From Litorimonas sp964414555 (GTDB taxonomy: Bacteria > Pseudomonadota > Alphaproteobacteria > Caulobacterales > Maricaulaceae): a stretch of DNA of 10,669 bases. Position 1 is the stretch's first letter; each line of letters begins with the position of its first letter. The stretch is from assembly GCA_964414555.1 (NCBI GenBank), contig CAYPWW010000071.1:1-10669 (forward strand). Direction: 5' to 3'. This document shows positions 5,794 to 10,669 of this stretch, in pieces. A program made the translations under genes and the position numbers. Below the pieces are notes generated by a model. That model saw nothing but the letters and a program-made list of their open reading frames with translations. It ran no database searches and was not told the DNA's origin.

Positions 5794-6832
5794 GCGTCGC
5801 GACGGCTGTGCCGACCTCAGCCGTTGACAGTGTCCCGCCCAGATCGCCCGTAACCTCTCCGGTTTCTAGAACCTTCGCAACGGCACGCTCTATAGCCGCC
5901 GCCTCTGCGTCGAGGCCGTGTGACAGGCGCAACATCCACGCCGCGCTAAGGATCATCGCGATCGGGTTGGCTTTGCCCTGACCTGCAATATCGGGCGCGC
6001 TGCCGTGGATGGGCTCATACATGCCGGTGTCTCCGTCTGAGAGCGAAGCGGACGGAATGACACCCATCGACCCGCACAGCACGGACGCTTCATCCGTGAG
6101 AATATCGCCGAACATATTTTCGGTCAGAATGACATCAAAGTCCTGCGCCCGCGTCAGCATATGCATGGTCATCGCATCGACGAGGAGGTGCTCCAGCTCG
6201 ACATCAGGATAGGATTTGGCGACATCGATGACGGTCTCTCGCCACAGGCGTGAGGTTTCCAACACATTGGATTTATCGACACTCGTGACTTTTTTGCGAC
6301 GGCTGTGCGCGAGCTCGAAAGCTTTTACTGTGATCCGGCGAACTTCTTCTGCGGAATAGCGGCAATGATCATAGGCCCCTTGGGCATCGCGGCCTTTCTC
6401 GCCGAAATAAATACCACCCGTTAGCTCGCGCATCACGACGAAATCTACGCCTTCTAGGCGTTCACGCTTCAACGGCGCGCGGTCGATCAACGCCGGATAA
6501 GGTTTGCAGGGTCGGATATTGGCGTAGAGATTTAGGTTCTTACGCAGCGGCAACAGCGATCCTAGCTCTGGCCGGTCCGCGCCTTTCAGGTGATCCCATT
6601 TCGGTCCGCCGACTGCGCCCAAGAGTATGGCCCCTGTGCGCTCGCAAGACGCGAATGTCGCCTCTGGTAAGGGCGAGCCGAGGGCGTCAATCGCCGCCCC
6701 CCCGACGAGGTGGTGTTCAGCCTTTAATTCATGCCCATATTTTTCCGCGATACGGTTCAAAACTGTCAAAGCCGCTTCGCCGACTTCCGGTCCGATCCCG
6801 TCACCGGGGAGATATGTAAAGTTGATAATCAT
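5786..6832 (-). CDS. leuB: 3-Isopropylmalate dehydrogenase
   Basis: This 348-residue enzyme oxidises and decarboxylates (2R,3S)-3-isopropylmalate with NAD+ to give 4-methyl-2-oxopentanoate, the third leucine-specific step. Seen: GDGIGPEV (10-17) at the N-terminus, substrate-binding arginines R97, R107 and R135, the catalytic tyrosine Y142 in MRELTGGIYFGE and lysine K187 in SVDKSNVLE. Metal-binding aspartates are D219, D243 and D247 in VDAMTMHM and NMFGDILTDE. The nucleotide-binding EPIHGSAPDIAGQGKANP lies at 273-290. The tyrosine and the LTGGIYFGE loop distinguish it from isocitrate dehydrogenase. Length is slightly shorter than the usual 350-365. It overlaps leuD by four bases (ATGA) and its stop lies inside the ilvA start region. 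Confidence 0.97.
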   Translation of the reverse strand: MIINFTYLPGDGIGPEVGEAALTVLNRIAEKYGHELKAEHHLVGGAAIDALGSPLPEATFASCERTGAILLGAVGGPKWDHLKGADRPELGSLLPLRKNLNLYANIRPCKPYPALIDRAPLKRERLEGVDFVVMRELTGGIYFGEKGRDAQGAYDHCRYSAEEVRRITVKAFELAHSRRKKVTSVDKSNVLETSRLWRETVIDVAKSYPDVELEHLLVDAMTMHMLTRAQDFDVILTENMFGDILTDEASVLCGSMGVIPSASLSDGDTGMYEPIHGSAPDIAGQGKANPIAMILSAAWMLRLSHGLDAEAAAIERAVAKVLETGEVTGDLGGTLSTAEVGTAVATHV

Positions 6833-7407
6833 TGGGCAGCCTCGAACGCGGCAATCGCATCGGATTGACCTGACAGATACCCCATCTCGTCCACGCCCTC
6901 CATAAGGCAGTGGCGCGAGAACGCATCGATTTCAAATTTATAAGTCCCACCATTGCGCGGCAGGCGGACTTCACAGCTTCCCAAATCTACGGTGACGTCC
7001 GCGCCAGGATTATCCAACAGCCAGCGATGGGCTTGCGGATCGATCACGATAGGTAGCAAGCCATTCTTCAGCGAGTTGGAGCGAAAGATGTCCGCGATTT
7101 CGGAACTGATCACGACGCGAAACCCGTAATCTGTCAGCGCCCAAGGCGCGTGTTCGCGTGACGAGCCGCAGCCAAAATTATGCCCGCCGACGAGAATCTG
7201 ACAGGCCTTAGCGGCATCCGTATTCAGTGCGTGCTCTGTCTCCGATCCATCCGCCGCATAGCGCCAGTCATTAAACGCATGGCGCCCCAACCCCTCGCGC
7301 GAGGTGACGGTCAGGAAGCGCGCCGGAATGATCTGATCTGTGTCGATGTTCTCCGCCGGCAGGACAAGGGTTGAAGAGGTGACAGATGTGAGCGGGGCAA
7401 AACTCAT
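6829..7407 (-). CDS. leuD: 3-Isopropylmalate dehydratase small subunit
   Basis: This 192-residue subunit forms, with LeuC, the isomerase that interconverts 2- and 3-isopropylmalate by dehydration and rehydration. It contributes the swivel domain that completes the active site. Seen: ENIDTDQIIPARFL (19-32) and the swivel signature GGHNFGCGSSREHAPWAL (74-91), followed by SSEIADIFRSNSLKNGLLPI (101-120), as in bacterial LeuD of about 200 residues. The ATG at 7407 overlaps the leuC stop by four bases (ATGA), and its own TGA overlaps the leuB ATG in the same way. The three genes are therefore tightly coupled, which fits a fixed ratio of the two isomerase subunits. Confidence 0.97.
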   Translation of the reverse strand: MSFAPLTSVTSSTLVLPAENIDTDQIIPARFLTVTSREGLGRHAFNDWRYAADGSETEHALNTDAAKACQILVGGHNFGCGSSREHAPWALTDYGFRVVISSEIADIFRSNSLKNGLLPIVIDPQAHRWLLDNPGADVTVDLGSCEVRLPRNGGTYKFEIDAFSRHCLMEGVDEMGYLSGQSDAIAAFEAAQ

Positions 7408-8798
7408 GCGACGGCTCCTAATGTTCGGGCATCTGTAATGACGCCTGTCACAGCTGCGGCAGCTGCCGTTTCGGGGGAGGCCAGAACGGTTCGCGCGCCA
7501 GGGCCTTGCCGTCCGGCGAAGTTGCGATTGCTGGTGGAAACCACCAACTCGCCCGGTGCGGCTTTATCACCGTTCATGGCAATACACATGGAACAGCCTG
7601 GTTCACGCCATTGCGCGCCAGCGGCCGTAAAGATCTCGTGCAGTCCCTCGGCCTCAGCCTGTTGTTTAATTAATTCCGAACCGGGAACCACAATGGCCGT
7701 CACACTGTCGGGCACGTGGCGTCCACGCATGACGGCGGCGGCGGCGCGCATGTCTTCCATCCGCGCATTTGTGCAAGACCCGATGAAGACACGGTCAACC
7801 TTTAACCCTGTCATGGGCGCACCACCTTCAACCGCCATATAGGCGAGGGCTTTCGCCTCGGTCTCGTCTTCGGCTTTCGGCACCATCGCATCAATCGGCA
7901 TCGCCATGCCGGGATGCGTGCCAAAGGTCACCATGGGGCGAATATCTTCCGCGCGTAGCGTTACGATCTTATCGAATTTGGCACCTTCGTCCGTGGCCAG
8001 CGTTGCCCAATCCGCGCAGGCCGCCTCGAAGTCTTGCGGAGCAAATTTGCGATCCTTCAAATAGTCAAATGTCGTCGCGTCCGGCGCAATCATGCCACAA
8101 CGTGCGCCCGCCTCGATACTCATATTACAGACCGTCATACGACCATCCATGGACATGCGCTCAAACACATCACCGCGATATTCGAGCGCATAGCCGGTCC
8201 CGCCGCCGACGCCGATTTTCGCAATAATCGCGAGGATCACATCCTTGGGCGTGACGCCGGCTTGCAGCTCGCCATTAATCTCAATCGCCATGGTTTTGGG
8301 TTTGCGCATCAAGAGGCATTGGTTCGCCAGCACATGGCCGACCTGTGTCGTGCCGATGCCAAACGCAATCGCGCCAAACGCGCCATGGGTCGAGGTATGG
8401 CTGTCTCCACAGACGATCGTCATGCCGGGCTGCGTCGCGCCCAGCTCTGGCCCCATGACATGTATGATCCCGCGATTAGGGCTGTCCCAGCCATGGGTCT
8501 CGATCCCATGCTCGGCCGTATTCGCCAGCAGCATCTCGACTTGGACTTGCGCCTGTTCCGTCACAAAAGGTCGCGAGCCATCGGAATTAATTAAAGTCGG
8601 CGTTGAATGGTCAATCGTCGCCAACGTCCGGTCAGGTCGGCGCACGCGCAAGCCCCGCTCGCGCAGAACGGTAAAGGCTTGCGGGGACGTGACTTCATGG
8701 ATCAGGTGCAGATCGATATAAAGCGTCGCAGGCTGCGTATCTGTTTCGGCCACAACAACATGGCGGTCCCAGACTTTATCAAAGAGGGTTTTGGGCAT
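7404..8798 (-). CDS. leuC: 3-Isopropylmalate dehydratase large subunit
   Basis: This 464-residue subunit is an aconitase-family protein carrying a [4Fe-4S] cluster. The cluster cysteines are C342 in GSCTNARMEDM, and C402 and C405 in EPGCSMCIAMNGD. IVCGDSHTSTHGAFGAIAFG (128-147) and NRNFAGRQGPGARTVLASP (424-442) are family signatures. Length agrees with the usual 465-470. I start it at the ATG at 8798 (MPKTLFDKVW) and not at 8846. The longer version adds 16 residues unlike the family N-terminus and would overlap the end of leuA. With the chosen start there is one base between the leuA TAG and this ATG, and no clear Shine-Dalgarno sequence, so reinitiation by ribosomes finishing leuA is likely. 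It acts as a heterodimer with LeuD. Confidence 0.96.
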   Translation of the reverse strand: MPKTLFDKVWDRHVVVAETDTQPATLYIDLHLIHEVTSPQAFTVLRERGLRVRRPDRTLATIDHSTPTLINSDGSRPFVTEQAQVQVEMLLANTAEHGIETHGWDSPNRGIIHVMGPELGATQPGMTIVCGDSHTSTHGAFGAIAFGIGTTQVGHVLANQCLLMRKPKTMAIEINGELQAGVTPKDVILAIIAKIGVGGGTGYALEYRGDVFERMSMDGRMTVCNMSIEAGARCGMIAPDATTFDYLKDRKFAPQDFEAACADWATLATDEGAKFDKIVTLRAEDIRPMVTFGTHPGMAMPIDAMVPKAEDETEAKALAYMAVEGGAPMTGLKVDRVFIGSCTNARMEDMRAAAAVMRGRHVPDSVTAIVVPGSELIKQQAEAEGLHEIFTAAGAQWREPGCSMCIAMNGDKAAPGELVVSTSNRNFAGRQGPGARTVLASPETAAAAAVTGVITDARTLGAVA

Positions 8799-8799
8799 G

Positions 8800-10347
8800 C
8801 TAATGTTGCGCGGCGATCGCGCGCTCCCTGACTTGGCGACGTTCAATCCGGTTGATGACGTCCAGATAGGCCAGCGCGGAGGCCAGCACCGTATCCGTAT
8901 CCGTGCCGCGCCCTTGATAGGTCTCGAACTCTGTCGCCACGCGCACCGTCGCTTCGGCCATGGCGTCCTTGCCGCCGGAGACAGAGGTCACGCCATAATG
9001 TTCTAGCTCCATCGGGATTTTGGCAATCTCGCTAATGGCAGCGAAGACCGCGTTCATCGGGCCTTTGGCGCGGCTGACATGTGTTTCTGTGCGACCCTCT
9101 TCATGGGACAGGCGGACGATGGCTTCCGGTTCGCGATTGTCGTCAGAGCCAGCGGAGACATAGAGCGAGTCGACCGTCCATGGGCCTTGCACGCCGACGG
9201 CTTCGCCCAAGATCAGCGCCTCAATGTCGGAGTCGAAGACTTCCTTTTTCTCATCGGCGAGGGCTTTGAACGCGACAAATACGCTGGCGAGTTGATTGTC
9301 GGACACCGTGAAGCCCAACTTCTCCGCGCGCGCTTTCAATGCGGCCCGTCCGGAGTGTTTGCCCAGCACGAGATTATCCGTGCTGACGCCCACATCTTCG
9401 GGTTTCATGATTTCATAGGTTTCGCGGTTCGCCAGCACGCCGTGTTGGTGGATTCCGCTCTCATGGGCAAAAGCATTTTTCCCGACGATAGCCTTATTGC
9501 GCGGCACGGCATTGCCCGTGATCGTCGCGAGGAGTTTCGACGCAGCGTAGAGGCCTTGCGTCTCTATGCCGGTATTTAATTGGAAAAAATCTTTGCGCGT
9601 GCGCAGGGCCATGACGACTTCTTCCAGCGCGCAATTACCCGCGCGCTCGCCGATCCCATTCAGCGCGCATTCGATCTGCCGGGCGCCACCGCGAACAGCC
9701 GCGAGAGAGTTAGCAACGGCGAGGCCGAGGTCGTTGTGATTATGCGCCGAGAACACCACGCCGTCCGCGCCTTTAACCTCGGTTGTCAGGAAGCGGAATA
9801 AATCCTCGATTTCTTCCGGTGTTGTATAGCCGACGGTGTCCGGCATATTTATCGTCGTCGCGCCCGCTTTGATCACGGCCTCACAGACGCGTTTCATGTA
9901 ATCGCGTTCGGTGCGGATGGCGTCTTCGCAAGAAAACTCAACGTCATCCGTATAGTTTCGCGCCAACTCCACGCCTGCCACCGCGCGGCGGACGATCTCG
10001 TCCTTGGACATTTTCAATTTAAATTCGCGGTGTAGCGGCGATGTTGCGATGAAGGTATGGATACGACCGCGCGCAGCGGGCTTGAGAGCTTCGCCAGAGG
10101 CGCGGATATCGCCGTCGTTACAGCGCGAGAGGGAACAGACAACACTGTTTTTCACCTCTGTCGCAATGGTCTTGATCGCCTCGAAATCGCCCGGAGAGGC
10201 GGCTGCAAACCCTGCCTCCATCACGTCGACTTTTAACGCCTCTAGCGCTTTTGCCATGCGGAGCTTTTGCCCGCCGGTCATAGAGAAGCCGGGCGCTTGC
10301 TCGCCGTCGCGTAAAGTGGTGTCGAAGATTTTGATGTGATTGGTCAT
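8800..10347 (-). CDS. leuA: 2-Isopropylmalate synthase
   Basis: This 515-residue enzyme condenses acetyl-CoA with 3-methyl-2-oxobutanoate to form 2-isopropylmalate, the first committed step of leucine synthesis. Seen: the TIM-barrel entry FDTTLRDGEQAPG (8-20), the divalent-metal site AHNHND (201-206; H202, H204), GERAGNCALEEVVMAL (233-248), and HESGIHQHG (295-303). The C-terminal LeuA regulatory domain begins after about residue 385 and ends with the GRGTDTDTVLASALAYLDVIN signature (starting at 479). It binds leucine in characterised homologues, so feedback inhibition is expected. The size fits the bacterial 515-525 class. The start at 10347 follows AGAGGTCACC, a good ribosome-binding site, and lies 19 bp after the ilvM-like stop. 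It heads a run of four leu genes plus ilvA. Confidence 0.97.
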   Translation of the reverse strand: MTNHIKIFDTTLRDGEQAPGFSMTGGQKLRMAKALEALKVDVMEAGFAAASPGDFEAIKTIATEVKNSVVCSLSRCNDGDIRASGEALKPAARGRIHTFIATSPLHREFKLKMSKDEIVRRAVAGVELARNYTDDVEFSCEDAIRTERDYMKRVCEAVIKAGATTINMPDTVGYTTPEEIEDLFRFLTTEVKGADGVVFSAHNHNDLGLAVANSLAAVRGGARQIECALNGIGERAGNCALEEVVMALRTRKDFFQLNTGIETQGLYAASKLLATITGNAVPRNKAIVGKNAFAHESGIHQHGVLANRETYEIMKPEDVGVSTDNLVLGKHSGRAALKARAEKLGFTVSDNQLASVFVAFKALADEKKEVFDSDIEALILGEAVGVQGPWTVDSLYVSAGSDDNREPEAIVRLSHEEGRTETHVSRAKGPMNAVFAAISEIAKIPMELEHYGVTSVSGGKDAMAEATVRVATEFETYQGRGTDTDTVLASALAYLDVINRIERRQVRERAIAAQH

Positions 10348-10366
10348 GGTGACCTCTAATGAATGA

Positions 10367-10669
10367 TTATGCCCGTTCGGCCCGTTTACGTCGCCCCACC
10401 TTCTCGGCTGAGACGACGTTGTATAGTCGCTCTAGCTGAAGGCACAGCGTGTTGAGATCATTCGGTCCGCCTGTATCTTCAACATGGACCAGCAAGTCGA
10501 AATCGCCGTCCACACGCTGCGTACAATGAACATCACGGTAGTCATACCCGCGCCGCTCAATCGTACCGAGCGCACGGATTAGCGTGCCAGAGACATCGTG
10601 CAGAACGATCTTTAGCTTTCCAGAAACCCCAGAGGGTTCGAAGGTTTTATCGCGTTGGAGTTCGGTCAT
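10367..10669 (-). CDS. Acetolactate synthase small (IlvM-like) ACT regulatory subunit
   Basis: This is a 100-residue protein with a single ACT-type domain (about residues 19-90): a beta strand in GKLKIVLHD, a helix in SGTLIRALGTIERRGYDY, then FDLLVHVED and a second helix in LNTLCLQLERLYNVV. The layout resembles enterobacterial IlvM (87 residues), a short regulatory subunit of acetolactate synthase, rather than the longer IlvH/IlvN type with an extra C-terminal domain. The polar tail (VGRRKRAERA) is basic. It is 19 bp upstream of leuA and so probably in the same operon. A large catalytic subunit gene is expected just past base 10669. Its ATG is the last triplet of the window, so a start further upstream cannot be excluded. 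Assignment rests on domain shape and context, not on catalytic residues. Confidence 0.65.
   Translation of the reverse strand: MTELQRDKTFEPSGVSGKLKIVLHDVSGTLIRALGTIERRGYDYRDVHCTQRVDGDFDLLVHVEDTGGPNDLNTLCLQLERLYNVVSAEKVGRRKRAERA

Noticed and set aside
8034..8594. 186-residue open frame on the plus strand
   Set aside because: It is antisense to leuC and resembles no protein. The leuC reading is fully supported by its motifs.
8799..8846. Longer LeuC start at 8846
   Set aside because: It adds 16 residues not expected in LeuC and overlaps leuA by 47 bases, while MPKTLFDKVW at 8798 is the usual N-terminus.

Overview
The window looks like chromosomal DNA of an alphaproteobacterium with moderate GC content. 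The basis is the protein character, tight ATGA/TAATG gene overlaps, one promoter-like site matching the alphaproteobacterial general-stress (EcfG) consensus, and a metallo-beta-lactamase-fold gene beside methylcrotonyl-CoA carboxylase genes. A marine Maricaulales/Hyphomonadaceae-type organism would fit, but that placement is an inference without a database search. No tRNA, rRNA, CRISPR array, insertion sequence or phage gene was seen.

Layout. Positions 1-1862 (minus strand) hold a leucine-catabolic pair: the carboxyltransferase (beta) subunit of methylcrotonyl-CoA carboxylase, followed with a one-base overlap by the N-terminal 91 codons of its biotin carboxylase (alpha) subunit, cut by the window edge. 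A divergent 103-bp intergenic region separates these from a plus-strand MBL-fold hydrolase with a C-terminal winged-helix-like tail (1966-3072). That gene ends in a hairpin that looks able to terminate in both directions.

Positions 3083-4141 (minus strand) are the least ordinary part. Two tandem 53-residue single-pass membrane proteins, 41/53 identical, are separated by an 88-bp decayed copy of the 3' part of ilvA. A sequence matching GGAAC-N16-CGTT lies just past that remnant and upstream of only one of the two paralogues. Upstream of the pair is a small exported or anchored DM13-domain protein.

Positions 4270-10669 (minus strand) are a compact branched-chain amino acid biosynthesis operon in the order ilvM-like, leuA, leuC, leuD, leuB, ilvA. 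Junctions are overlapping or nearly so. Together they supply 2-isopropylmalate synthase, both subunits of isopropylmalate isomerase, 3-isopropylmalate dehydrogenase and the isoleucine-committing threonine deaminase. A small ACT-type subunit at the window edge implies an acetolactate synthase large subunit just outside the window. A hairpin three bases after the ilvA stop is the likely operon end.

The core pathway genes are ordinary and intact. The observations worth following up are in the 3.08-4.14 kb segment.
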